This document shows, one piece after another, positions 11,254 through 22,131 of a DNA stretch of 64,000 nucleotides. The translations under genes were made by a program, and so were the position numbers. The DNA comes from Lutjanus erythropterus. Taxonomy: Eukaryota > Chordata > Actinopteri > Lutjaniformes > Lutjanidae. Location: positions 43,835,733-43,899,732 of the forward strand of contig CM034593.1 in NCBI GenBank assembly GCA_020091685.1. The letters run 5' to 3'. The number at the start of each line of letters is the position of its first letter. Positions within the stretch are counted from its first letter, which is position 1. The notes under the pieces are model-generated. The model was not told where the DNA came from. It saw only the letters and a list, made by a program, of their open reading frames with translations, and ran no database searches.

Positions 11254-12655
11254 GGGCCCTATCTTACGCCCGGCGCAAAGCCGTTGTGCCACCAGCGCGA
11301 GTGATTTTGCTATCTTACACCAGCGCAAGTGCCATTTTTGCCATGTGTGTAAGATAGCAAACACACTTGTGCTGGGTCTGTGCCGCTGTGGGCGGGAGGT
11401 CTAAGCATGAAGGCAAAACGAAGGCATTTGCTATCTTGTGCTCATTGGAGTAAAAACCACTGCTTTAGACCAACTAAAACCTGGTCAAAGCGCAAAGTCT
11501 GTCCGTCCGTCTTTCAGCACAAGATGGCACCCGGCGGGCTTGGCCATAACACACACTCGTCTTCATAATCACAAAACACCTTCATTTATGGTCATTCTCT
11601 TCCTCACATGGGAGTGTGGATTAGTTAAGTGTTATTTGAACATATTTTTTTATCAGCAATAAAATGTAAATATTGAAGTTAAAAGCGTTCACGTGTGTCT
11701 CGTGCTTGGCTGAGGCGCACACACGTCTTCACAATCACAGAACACTTTTCATCAATGTTAAACAGCCATGCGCGCATGTGTCTAAAGATGAACTCAGTAA
11801 TGAGGAAAAGAATTATAATTATAAAGCCTAATAAATCTAAACAGACCTGCAAAGTGCTCACGGGACAGAATCACAGCTGTCAGATCGTCTTTATCAGATG
11901 AGTCAGCATGACAGGTGGAGCAGCTGTAGTGTTTGTGTCTGCCTGTTTGTTATGATCCAGAAAAACAATGATTAAACAATTATGATCTATAACATACAAA
12001 ACAAGACACTATATTTGACCACAGGAGTCCGGCCCAACCTGGAGAGAAAAAGTTATGTGAGCTGGTTGGATATATCTGTGCGTAATTTTGCGCACTTCAA
12101 ACTTCAGAAACTCTCTCTGATTGTTTCGCAGCGGGACAGAGGAGCGAGGATGGGAGGAGGAGATGAGGATTAGATGGGAGAGGAGAAGAAGGAGGAGCAC
12201 AGACAGCTGCGTAATTGCTCCTCCACCTGGCTCCTGGCCAGTGGAACCGGGAAGCTTCGTGGCGAGACTGGATCGGTGCGCCTCCCCTCTCTCCCTGCTC
12301 CCTCCCTGATGATAAGTCATTCTAAAATACAACACAATTTCAAGGTGCTTCAGGTTAAAATATAAACAGTTACATATCTGCATGACATTTGCGGTTCGTT
12401 TATTGTATTGGTTTTTGCAGGCGTTAACGTAAAATAAACTATTTACACATGAAGCTGTTTTGGAGACGTCCCGCTGTCTCCATATATTGCGTGCTCTCGC
12501 GCTTTGTCTCCTTGAACCAGGAGATCTGTCTCCTTGCTTTGAAAATCTTTTCTCTTTATTTCCTCCTGGTAAATCCGCCGTCATGCTACCTCCACTTGCG
12601 CTGCTGGTGCACCTGAATCTTAAAGTTGATGAGAGCTGACTTTCTGATTGGTTTA
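11254..12655. repeat. Degraded DNA-transposon repeat with 'GGGCCCTATCTTACGCC' end
   Basis: The left end GGGCCCTATCTTACGCCCGG, repeated words CTATCTTACACCAGCGCAAG and GTAAGATAGCAAAC, and a GC-rich interior match a well-known teleost transposon-derived repeat. The matching inverted right end is absent, so the right border is set only by the next repeat at 12659. The minus-strand open frame 12009-12701 (230 codons) crosses the repeat border and has no domain. Confidence 0.5.
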
Positions 12656-12658
12656 GTG

Positions 12659-12784
12659 CAGTGTTTCCCAACCCTGTTCCCCAGGTGCCACTGCCCTGCA
12701 TGTTTTAGATGTTTCCCTGCTCCAACACACCTGAATCAAATGATCAGCTTATCATCAAGCCTCTGCAGAAGCTTGATAACAGCC
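12659..12784. repeat. Truncated hAT-type MITE beginning CAGTGTTTCCCAACCCTG
   Basis: It starts with the hAT-like terminus CAGTGTTTCCCAACCCTG and carries the diagnostic words CATGTTTTAGATGTTTCCCT and GCTCCAACACACCTGAATC. The opposite terminus is missing. Confidence 0.6.
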
Positions 12785-12785
12785 T

Positions 12786-12813
12786 GGGCCCCGTTTTTCA
12801 GAGCCTTTGTAGC
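12786..12813. repeat. End fragment of the 'GGGCCCCGTTTCCCAGAGCC' palindromic MITE
   Basis: TGGGCCCCGTTTTTCAGAGC and the following CTTTGTAGC match one end of the complete inverted-repeat MITE at 24762-24928. Only this end is present. Confidence 0.45.
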
Positions 12814-14115
12814 TAGGGATGGGAATTGATAAGATATTTGCGATTCCGATTCCATTTTCGATTCTGCTTAACGATTCGGTTCTTTATTGATTCTCTTATC
12901 GATTCTCATTTGGAAAAAAGGAGAACAAACAAGAAGCTAGACATGAACTGGAGCGAGTACTGCCAGCCTCTGAGCCAGTCAGACTCTGTCTCTCGTCATG
13001 GTCATCTAAATGTAATGCATGAGAAGGCATTCATTTAACCTTAACAGTTAACAGTTAGTAATAGCAGGTTTTACAATGAGGCAAATGGCGCTAACATGAT
13101 AGGCAGTGTTAGTTAGTTAGTTACCTGCAGTATTAACTAGGGGTGCAACGGATCAAAAAAACTCACGGTTCGGATCGTATCAATTTTGAGTCACAGATTA
13201 GATAATTTTTTGGATCAGCAAAAAAGAAAAAAGTGGTGGGATTAGAGTTAAATTATTTTAAAAATGCACTTGTCTTTGATCTTTGTCTGTCTGTAATTAT
13301 CACCATAGTTAATAATGTAATAATAATGATAATAGTAATGATAATGGTAATAATATTAAAAACTTCAAACTTATACAGCGCTGTACTATGTATATACTAT
13401 ACATATATTAGATCATTATACACTGCACGGTATAATACACAACGACACTCTGTAGTCTGTCTCAATGTCCCGCCTACAGCAGCACATCTGATTGGTTAGA
13501 AGTCATGATCAATCAGCAGACACACTGTGTCACAGACGGGGTGAGACAGAGCTGCACCGGTGAGCAGAGAGGAGCTGTGTAGAAGTTAAGACAGCTGATA
13601 TCACCAAAGTTTCAATGAACATCACAGTTTTATGATCTGTTTCTTTGGTGATAGCATAGTTACATCAGTGACAAAAGTTATGGTCTGGATTTCACTTGAG
13701 GCGATGTGACGGCTTTTAAATGAGAGATGCGCTGCACACAGCAGCATCTGTCTTTTCACTGCAACTCTGCACTGACATGTCGGGTATTATAACTTATACA
13801 AAAGTAACAGTGACAGTAAAACTATGATGCTCACATGTAGTCCGTGGATCACATGCGTGCCGAACCGTAGAGGGCGATCCGTACGGGACACAGGTCAACT
13901 GCGATCCGTTGCACCCCTAGTATTAACAGCAGAGGACATACTAATGGTGCTGCTGCTGCTGGGTTGAGATTCACTCCGGAGCGGATCGAAAACGTGACGT
14001 TCATTCAAAGTTATCGCATGCTGTGTGTGAAAATGTTTCTACATATTGGTAGTATTTGCAACGTGCATGGTGACATCATTTGTGCCCACTGGAATCGATA
14101 ACGGAATTGAAACAC
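12814..14115. mobile_element. Degraded hAT-like element (TAGGGATGGGAATTGATAAG end), split by a second hAT
   Basis: The left end is followed by repeated GATTCCGATTCC / CGATTCTGCTTA / TTATCGATTC words, and the right part returns GGAATCGATAACGGAATTGA in the opposite sense. This fits a teleost hAT family with GATTC/GAATC subterminal repeats. The exact right terminus is not preserved. The element at 13138-13919 is inserted into it. Confidence 0.5.
13138..13919. mobile_element. Non-autonomous hAT element (782 bp) with perfect 8-bp target duplication
   Basis: Both ends carry the perfect 17-bp inverted repeat TAGGGGTGCAACGGATC. The element is flanked on both sides by GTATTAAC (13130-13137 and 13920-13927), an 8-bp duplication typical of hAT insertion. 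No transposase is encoded. It carries TCGGATCGTATC-type subterminal words and an AT-rich middle. Confidence 0.85.
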
Positions 14116-14482
14116 TGCAACACTTGCAAGTAAGGAAAATGCTAGCTCCGGCTAGTTAGCTAAGCTAAGCTTGCTTCACAGTGGACAAACACACCTTGTT
14201 GTCAGTAAACAGACCCAGAAGCACGCACTTTAGAGCGAACTGACCAGCAAACAGTTCACAATTCAGTGTTTCCTCTAGCTTTTTTGCTTTGGGAGGGGGG
14301 GTGTCTGGGCTGGAATGAACGTGGTCCGTTGTTGGGGTCCTTGCAGGACCCTCTCGCCAAAGGACTCCGTTACCATGATTACAGAGCATTTGGACCTGAA
14401 TAAACAGTTCACACTGATTTGTGTTCCCATTTTTTTTATTTTAGCAATGGTTTTATTCATTCATTTATTCATTCATTTATGT

Positions 14483-14517
14483 ATCCATCCATCCATCCAT
14501 CCATCCATCCATCCATC
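14483..14517 (+). repeat. (ATCC)n microsatellite
   Basis: About eight uninterrupted ATCC units lie in the left arm of the inverted-repeat element. The right arm has only short GATGGATGGAT remnants at the corresponding place, so the array expanded after the arms formed. Confidence 0.9.
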
Positions 14518-14566
14518 AGGTGCGGCATTATGGGTGGACCTAATGGGCCTGGGCCCACCCACTTCT

Positions 14567-15075
14567 TCTTCTTCTTCTTCTTGCCGTTTTATGGCAGTTG
14601 GCAAACAATGTTATGGTGCATTACTGCCACCAACTGGTATGGAGTGTGGATCAGGAATCTAACTTAAAACTACTAGCTCCAAATAAAAAAAAACAAAAAA
14701 AAAAACACTGAAAGTTAGGCAGTTAAACACAACAGTTAATATTCTCTTTATCAGTATTGATCTTTTAAGGTCCTCCTTTGCACACGTCAGCCATTTCATT
14801 CCCTCTCAGTCCTACATGAGCTGGTATCCATAACAATGTTATGATCAGTCCCATCATTTGAATCCTGAATATTGTGTGTTGTATTTCTAGTAAAATATCC
14901 TGTCTGCTGTCTGAGTGGCTGTTTTTCATGCTGATGACTGATGAGCTGGAGTCAGAGCATATTATTGTTCTCAAAGGTCTCACCTCTTCAACCCACTGGA
15001 CTGCTGCTAGTATAGCCATCATCTCCCCTGTGTACGCAGACAGCTCATTACTGATTCTCTTGCTTACTTTGATGT
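14567..15075 (-). mobile_element. 5'-truncated LINE with RNase H domain and 17-bp target duplication
   Basis: On the minus strand the translation contains ELSAYTGEMMAILAAVQWVE, then IICSDSSSS, then LLWIPAHVGLRGNEMADVCK: the Glu, Asp and His/Asp signature of a retroelement RNase H1 domain, as in I/Nimb-type LINEs. It ends in a (GAA)n-type tail, seen as (TTC)n at 14567-14582 on the plus strand. The identical 17-bp sequence TGGGCCCACCCACTTCT flanks it (14550-14566 and 15076-15092), a textbook retrotransposition duplication. The right arm of the host element preserves the empty site. Confidence 0.85.
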
Positions 15076-16178
15076 TGGGCCCACCCACTTCTACAGCTGG
15101 CCCACCTTAAATAACTGGGAGAACATATATTTTCTTAACTTTTATTTTAATTATTAAAATTCTAATCTCACTTTAACAAAAATCATTGGTATCATACTGT
15201 GGATGGCAACTAGCACTTCCAGTTGATTATGACACTTAAAATTTTTTGAACAGTTTCAGTCTGCAGTTTATATTTATTTCAAATGGCACAGGATATCTCC
15301 TTATCTGTGTTTTCACTGTGGATCATGTAGATCAGTATATCAGTTCATTAAGAAAACTGTCACTTTATTCCTTTTGATGCATTTTCATTTGATCTGGCTG
15401 GATTACTCTTTAAATTGATTGTAAGGAGAGATAGAAATGAAGTGATCAGAATGATGGGTGAGCTACAATGACTTTTAACAGGAGAGAGAGCGCAGTAATC
15501 TGAAGACAATCAAGTCAGGCAGCAATATTCAGCTCTACTTCCTGTATTGTCTACATTTTATAGATGTTCTAGTTTTGATGAAAAATGAATTTGCATGTAT
15601 AAAATAAGACAATGATAAGCTTTCCTCAGTACACCGGTCATCACTTCTGCTGAACAACCGCCATATTGTGACGTGTGCAAGCATAACATATCTGGTGCAA
15701 CAAATTATGGCCCACTGTGATTGGCCCAGACCTCACATGTGATAATAGCTGAATAAATGTTGTCTTTATGTCAAATGGAAACTTTTTTGTCTTAAGGGTG
15801 TATTAAAATGCTGATTTTAATAATTAAAAATAAAAGTTAAGAAAATATATGTTCTCCCCGTCATTTCAGGTGGGCCAGTTGTAGAAGTGGGTGGGCCCAG
15901 GCCCGTTAGGCCCACCATTAATGCTGTGCCTGATCGATGGATGGATAGATGCATAAATAAATAAATGAATGAATAATTAAATAAAAACAGTGTTCCACTG
16001 CTAAAATTACAAATGTGAACACAAATCAGTGTGAACTGTTTATTCAGGTCCAAATGCTCTGTAATCATGGTAATGGGGTCCTTTGGCGAGAGGGTCCTGC
16101 AAGGACCCCAACGACGGACCACGCTCATTCCAGCCCAGGCACCCCCCTCCCAAAGCAAAAAAGCTAGAGGAAACACTG

Positions 16179-17700
16179 AATTGAATAACTGTAATTTGTA
16201 TGAATGTTATTATGACAGTACATTTTGGGCTTGCTGCACCTTATACCTCATTCTGCAGTTACTTACTTAGTCCTGTTGTCTTCACTTGTAGACACTGTAT
16301 TGTAAAAAGCAAAAAGACTCTTGCACGTTCCTTTCTGCACTTGAAAAGATTTTATTAAAAACATTTCAGTGTGATGACCTTCATCAGCCTGATTTTACAA
16401 AACAAAAGAGACAGGTGGAGTAATCCACATGGACCAATCAATTCACACTACAAGCTGACATCATTCATAGAAAAATATTTTTATTGTCAACTCTTCTGCT
16501 ATGCACTTGTCTACTTACAGATGTGCAAACGTTTTCCTAATTTTAGACATTCTATTGTTCCATTTAGTGTTAGCTAAAGCACTATACACTCAATGCAGTG
16601 AAAGTGCAAAAGATACAAAATCTCATCAGATTCTATAGTTAAAACTTTTAAACATTTGACAAGTTCTCGTTTGAGGACATTGGTGTTTATAATGTTAATT
16701 ATAAAGGTGTAAAAGTAAGAAAACAGATTTAGGAAGAAACCAACAGTTTACAAGAGTACAAATAGTTCTTGCATGTGGTACAAATTCATCTACATCCTAT
16801 CCACATTGATTCCATTTTTTTATGTGGCACATTTTCATGGCATTTCTCTGTTGACAGCAGAAGTGATAAATCGAGCAAGGACGTTCAAAACTAACAAAAA
16901 TTACAAGGTTTTTAAGTGTGTAACATTGTTTGTAGTTTTGTTTTTGTAAAAGCCATGTTCAGATCAGTCACTAAAACAACCACTTTTATACTTTGTTACA
17001 CACTGGGGACCTTTTTGTGTTATACAGTAAGTTTTGCCAAATATGAGGACATACTTCTTTTCAAAAACTACCTCCTATTCAAAGTCAGTGCTCAGGTTTT
17101 ATTTTTTTTCCCACTACTCTCACACATAGCTAAGAGAAATTGATAATGCATACAAAATCAAAGCTCTATGACTAGCTAGCAGGACTATGGAGACTAGAAT
17201 GTAATTTCACCACTTTATTACCAACAGTATGCATCTCTTTATTAATACCTCAAAGTGTTTTTTCCCTGCAGGGGAGGGGATGAAGCAAAATCAATGGAAC
17301 TGAGTGAATGATCAGTATGTTTGCAGGTGGGAGAGGGTGGGAGTGGACACACACATTGCGGGAGCTGGCAGTAATAATGAGAAATCCACAGGGATTAAGA
17401 AAAAAGTCCTGCGCAGGGCTCTAACACGGTACTCTGTTACCCGTCTGTCAAGGTGGAAGCACTAGGTAACAAGAGTATTTGCTCCTCTGACCAGCAGACC
17501 TCACTCTCTGCAGGTTTTATTCCTGTTGGTGATATCAGAGTCATCTCTCCAGTGATGAAGGCCAAGACTCCTCATGCAACGAGTACATTGATTCTGTTCT
17601 ATTCTTTTCTCTTTTTTTGGAGCATTAGCGTTACATGCCTCTCTTAGATAGGAGTAATGGAAAGATGACAGGAGAGAGGTCACTATAATAATAAAAAGAA
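16179..17700. other. No supported gene
   Basis: No exon with protein motif or paired splice sites was found. Several short T-rich open frames (for example 16916-17143) are unremarkable. Confidence 0.5.
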
Positions 17701-17704
17701 AGTT

Positions 17705-18090
17705 AAGGAAGCTGATAATTTCAAGGCAACTGGCTTCACTGATTTATTTGAGTTTTAAGTCAAAGTCAAACTCATATGTTTTGAAAATAAACTAAAACAA
17801 GTTTTGGCAACCTGTAATCTTTTGTTGAGATAATTTACTTTTCTTCTTTAGATAAACTTGAATCTTTGAGATCTAGAACCCCCCGCCCCCAAATTCTATT
17901 AACCATTATTCATTGTGATTAATTTACTCAACAGTTTTTGAAATAAATAATAGCTGCTACTAATAGTTGCTTCTAAAACTCAAAGATTCAAAGTTTTTTT
18001 TAAAGATATAAAGTGAGTCATCTCAACAACAGCTTCTAGATTGTGAAACTTTTTGTTCAAAACTCAAAAAAACTAAAAAAAAAAGTGAAA
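17705..18090. repeat. MITE-like repeat, copy 1 of a family also at 29434-29878
   Basis: Shared features with the second copy: GATAATTTCAAGGCAAC near one end, CTTTTGTTGAGATAATTTAC in the middle, and TTCTAAAACTCAAAGATTCA near the other end, with inverted 'ACTCAAA / TTTGAGTT' words. No clear target duplication was found. Confidence 0.55.
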
Positions 18091-18269
18091 AAAACGTGAA
18101 AACAGTTTTTTGAATTTCATTATTATTTTTTTTATTTATTTATTTATTTTTTTCACAGTGATGTAACAATGACCATTAACCAAATGCATCCACAAACCTT
18201 TATCTTAAACCCTAAGCCATGAGGACACCTTTCATTTCATTTGTATGAAGATGAATATTATGTCCATCC

Positions 18270-18830
18270 CTCCAGGATTTTGCAGCCTGTTTTCGGGATT
18301 GTTATGGCCTAAAATTTCTGCAACATGTTTCGCAATTTTTAAGAAAAAGTTGCAGTGAAATCAGTGTTTTTCGCCATTTTTTGCAATGAAATTCCATAAA
18401 AAGTTGCTATTTTTTCATAACCAATTAAAAATCAAAGGTAACGTGTTCCAGGGAGAATAAAACTGCTCTCTGTTCCATACCCCACCAAGATGTCTCAAGA
18501 TTACAAAAATTCTAACAAAATATGATCAAATTATAAATGAAGAAGGTCACTTCGGGGGTAGTCACAAAGAAGCAAAATCTTTTTGGAAATAAAGCTCAGT
18601 CAAAACAGCACACAATTACAAAACATAATGCGCAGAGAGTTGACAAATGTCAATAACAACTGTGTTCTTTGCAGAGTTGGAACTCTGGAGGATTCAATTA
18701 ATTGGTCAAATTTGTGGAATAAAGTTGCTGTGATTTTAAAAAAAATTGCAAGGCTGCGTAGAATTTATGGGGATTGGTTGGATTTGTGCGAATTGTTTCA
18801 ATCGCACAACATAGCAGCTTCCTAGAAGGT
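18270..18830. repeat. Degraded interspersed repeat ('CCCTCCAGGATTTTGC' type)
   Basis: The left end CCCTCCAGGATTTTGCAGCC and the later GTTGGAACTCTGGAGGATTC have facing CTCCAG/CTGGAG ends around tracts of 'TTTTTGCAATG' and 'AAGTTGCTATT'. This resembles a common teleost DNA-transposon repeat, but the borders are not crisp. Confidence 0.35.
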
Positions 18831-21515
18831 CTGGTTATGTGGCCTGTAGGGACAAGTGAACTGATTTAAATCGGAGTGTTTTTTAATCAAGAGCATCATG
18901 TAGCAGATAACTGAAAAAGCTGAAATGTGTTTATTTTAGACATCCTGTTACTGTATACAGTCAGCATCAGACAGGAGCGGTGGGGAGGTCCTGATTAACC
19001 TTACAAGCAGTATGTGAATTATTCAGTGAGTTCATCCACAGAGAAGAGTGGGCAAGAGCCCAATAATGGGTGTAGCTTGTGTGAAATAGCACTTGGAATT
19101 ATTAAGTTGAGAAAATGGGGGCTCATTGATTTTCATAGAGGGGCAGTAACATGTTGCATGACTCACGCTGTGGAGCAGGAGCTTATGGAGAAGCCCGTCT
19201 GAAGAGATCATTTTCTTTACCACTGGAGATAAATGATAAGAAACTACAAAGCCTCTCCCAATCTGCTGGCTCATGTTGCCTTTATGGCCAAACATCCATT
19301 CACACACATATACACACACACACTCAATACAGCAGCTCATACACAGTTAGAGAGACAATAACACACAGTAACAAACATTAATGCACAGACCTGAGCACAG
19401 GCTCACTCTCTCTAATTGTCTTTGAGATGACTCTGCCACTCAGTGCAGATCTCTGGGAGGATGAATGATGATTATGGAGCTGCAGAGCATCACTTCTGAA
19501 AACTCACACTCACACATGAGTGCATTTATTCATACAGCACATTCACCAGCTATCACCCACAAATGCCCTTGCACCCCCGCCCACGCACACAAACCCATTC
19601 TGACAGAGCAGTCAGGCCTGCTCACACAAACATTACACACATTTGCGGACAAAATGTGGATTCATGCGATTTGTATGTGGAGGAATGTTGATTAATTTTT
19701 GAGGAGCCATACTACAGAGAACCAAATGGATTTTTTCCTGGAGAGGAGGGCAAGAAAAGGACAGCAGCGATCAGGGCTGAAGGCTAAAGGCATGGCATGT
19801 AGACGCTTGCCTAGGGCGCCACCCTCGGGTGGGCACTTTTTGCCCTGAAAGAAAAAATTAAAAATAAAAATTCTCAGGTGGGTGCTGCTCCTCAGCCTTG
19901 AGGTATCATATGAACCAAAAAATAAAGATAGAAGTGCACTTTGCAATGCAGCCCTGTTCTTCACAACGTCATCTGCCCTGCCTACACCAGGGTTACCAGG
20001 TCCACGTATTTCCGAAGCATTTGAGCCACTTTTCTTTAAGTGTTGCCGCAGGATTTTACATGCAAATTACATTGATAGTATCTATAGATACATATACAAT
20101 TTAAATTAAAAAATCTATTTATACCTAAATCCTATGGAACTGACTCCAGATAGGCACATACACACATGGACTTGGCACACATCACACGCACGCCCTCACT
20201 TTTATTGGCTGTTGGGCTGATTTTGTCACACAGACCTGGCAACCCTGGCCTGCAGTTTACTGTATGCGCTGAAAGTGAGGGATGTGCATCACAGGCAGCC
20301 CAACTCCTGAAAGTGACAGAGACCAAGTGACCGATGGACAGATGTCAAGAGGCATTTTCACACTTTAGTTCATAATTAAAGGGTCCAAGTCTTCAGGCAC
20401 ACAAGGAAGAAAATGGAAAAAAGAGGAGGAAAAGAGGAGGAAAAGGAAGCCTAATGAGGATTAAAAATCTGTTTCACGAGTAGAAGTTTCATTTGTACCA
20501 GCTAACTAGCTAATTAACAATAAAACTAGATTATAATGTAACAATGCCCGCTAGACTCAGATAAAGATTAAAGTTTATGAATCTGAATGTTAAGCCAGTA
20601 GAAGTATGTGGATAACTGCTCCTTCTGAGAACATAAAAAATAATGCTGCAATTTCACAGACCAGCTTCTGTGACATTTTATGAATTACATCTCCCCTAGA
20701 GGCAGGTGTGTAGAGGAACTATTTAGTTGTCATACTGTAACTTATCTGCATGGTGCCACTTCCATTATTTTAGTTATGTATAAATCACTAATATTTTATT
20801 TTAAATAGTTTTAAACTTCCACACAGCTGCTGCAACAGGCTGCAGATGTTTTTTAAAAAATAGAAAATGCCACCATGTTATCAGAAGTGACTGGAACTAT
20901 CTTACCACGACATCATGAAATAATGAAAGAAATGAAATAATTAAACTGTATAAATATTGGGTTATATTTATTACTAAGTGTAAGCTGGATTTTTTTTAGT
21001 CTTGCTTTCAGTAACAGGTTGTTTTTAGAGAAAAAAACATTTATGTACTGTTGATGTACTTGCCACAATAGTACATATTTGCCACATTGCAACACTTTAC
21101 CAACTATCCACCTTTAATTTCTTTTCCAAATATTCCCATTACTTAAGGTTTTTTTTTTAATGTTTGTTGTGTGGATTTGTGCATTAAAATGAGTATGTGG
21201 CAATGAGGCAGTACTGGTGGGGTAATGTGCTGGTGGTGCTGGTGCTGGTGGTGGTGGTGGTGGTTACCTGGGGCACCAAAGTGTCTCTGGCAGTAATTCC
21301 CCTGAATCCATGCAGTTGATTTCACGGTGTGGCTGATTTTCCCTTCACCTATACGATGTATGTGAGATTTTATTATTCTAAAATGTCTATTACCATGTTT
21401 AAATAGCATCCAAATGGCTGCTATCCAAAATTTCAACATTTGATTCTTAACCGCATTTTACATATTTATCATATTTTCAGCTATTCAGTGTCTACACTTT
21501 GTTTTAATACTTCAG
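18831..21515. other. No supported gene
   Basis: Unique-looking sequence with short CA-rich runs near 19300-19330 and a purine-rich patch at 20400-20455. A stretch around 19790-19870 (GCTTGCCTAGGGCGCCACCC) resembles an old interspersed repeat. I see no coding exon. Confidence 0.45.
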
Positions 21516-21557
21516 AAAGGCTTCTACCACAGATCAGAGACACAGACACTTGCAGAA
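21516..21557 (+). other. Possible small non-coding exon
   Basis: A pyrimidine-rich acceptor (TTTGTTTTAATACTTCAG) and a donor (GAA then GTAAGT) bracket 42 nt. It is open but cannot extend in frame into 21932-22131, where that frame soon meets TGA. If real, it would be a 5'UTR exon upstream of the ATG at 22006. The evidence is splice-site appearance only. Confidence 0.2.
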
Positions 21558-22005
21558 GTAAGTGTGGATGATTCAATTCTAGTGACATTTCACGGATGAA
21601 AACAATTCAATCAAAAACTGCAAATATAATTTGGGCATGAAAGTTCATTATTGACCTTGAAGAACAACGGTAATAGCATAATAAATAGAGTTAAATGGAA
21701 AGTAATAGGTACTTATGATAAGAAAGCCATTTAAGCAATGCTAGATGTTTTCAAAAGCTGTGAAAAAGGAAAGCAAGTGAACTAAAACACAAGACAAGTG
21801 TTATATTTTTTGTTGAATTGTATGCTTACATTATCCTAACTGTTTTACACACATCCTCTCAGTGCATCAAACCTGCCTCAGTTATGCTCTCCTGCATCAA
21901 TGATGCACAAACTGTAAACTGTTCTTTACAGGTCTACCAGAGGCCTGGTGGTGTGACCTGTACTGGATCCAGCTGTTTGTGAGAGGCGGACTGAAGAAAT
22001 GCAGG

Positions 22006-22131
22006 ATGATGCTGCAAATCCACTTGTTCCTGCTACTGAGCCCCGCCCTCCTTAGTTACTGTTGCTATGCCTGTCAAGCTTTCCACTCTCACACTGCACG
22101 GATGCTGGGGCCCACTGATGAAGGCTGGGCG
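22006..22131 (+). CDS. Candidate first coding exon with signal peptide, gene unrecognised
   Basis: The block 21932-22131 has an acceptor (TTCTTTACAG) and a strong donor (GCG then GTGAGT). From tandem ATGs at 22006 and 22009, both with A at -3, the frame reads MMLQIHLFLLLSPALLSYCC, then YACQAFHSHTARMLGPTDEG, then WA, and ends in phase 0 at the donor. The N-terminus is a plausible secretory signal (hydrophobic LFLLLSPALLS core). The same frame stays open upstream of the ATG to the acceptor, so this could also be an internal exon. No downstream exon was identified. I do not recognise the protein; a spurious open frame remains possible. Confidence 0.35.

Larger units (their letters stand above)
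14264..16178. mobile_element. hAT-like long inverted-repeat element, interrupted by a LINE
   Basis: The left end CAGTGTTTCCTCTAGC is matched by GCTAGAGGAAACACTG at the right end. The inverted similarity continues through GGACCCTCTCGCCAAAGGA, ACAGAGCATTTGGACCTGAA, GGCCTGGGCCCACCCACTTC and AACATATATTTTCTTAAC, so the arms run about 14264-15165 (minus the LINE) and 15810-16178. The 640-bp centre has no coding frame. The 8-bp flanks (TCACAATT and AATTGAAT) do not match, so it may be an inverted pair of copies rather than one simple insertion. Confidence 0.7.

Noticed and set aside
12009-12701. 230-codon minus-strand open frame
   Set aside because: It spans the border between two interspersed repeats, has no recognisable motif and is antisense to transposon-derived sequence.
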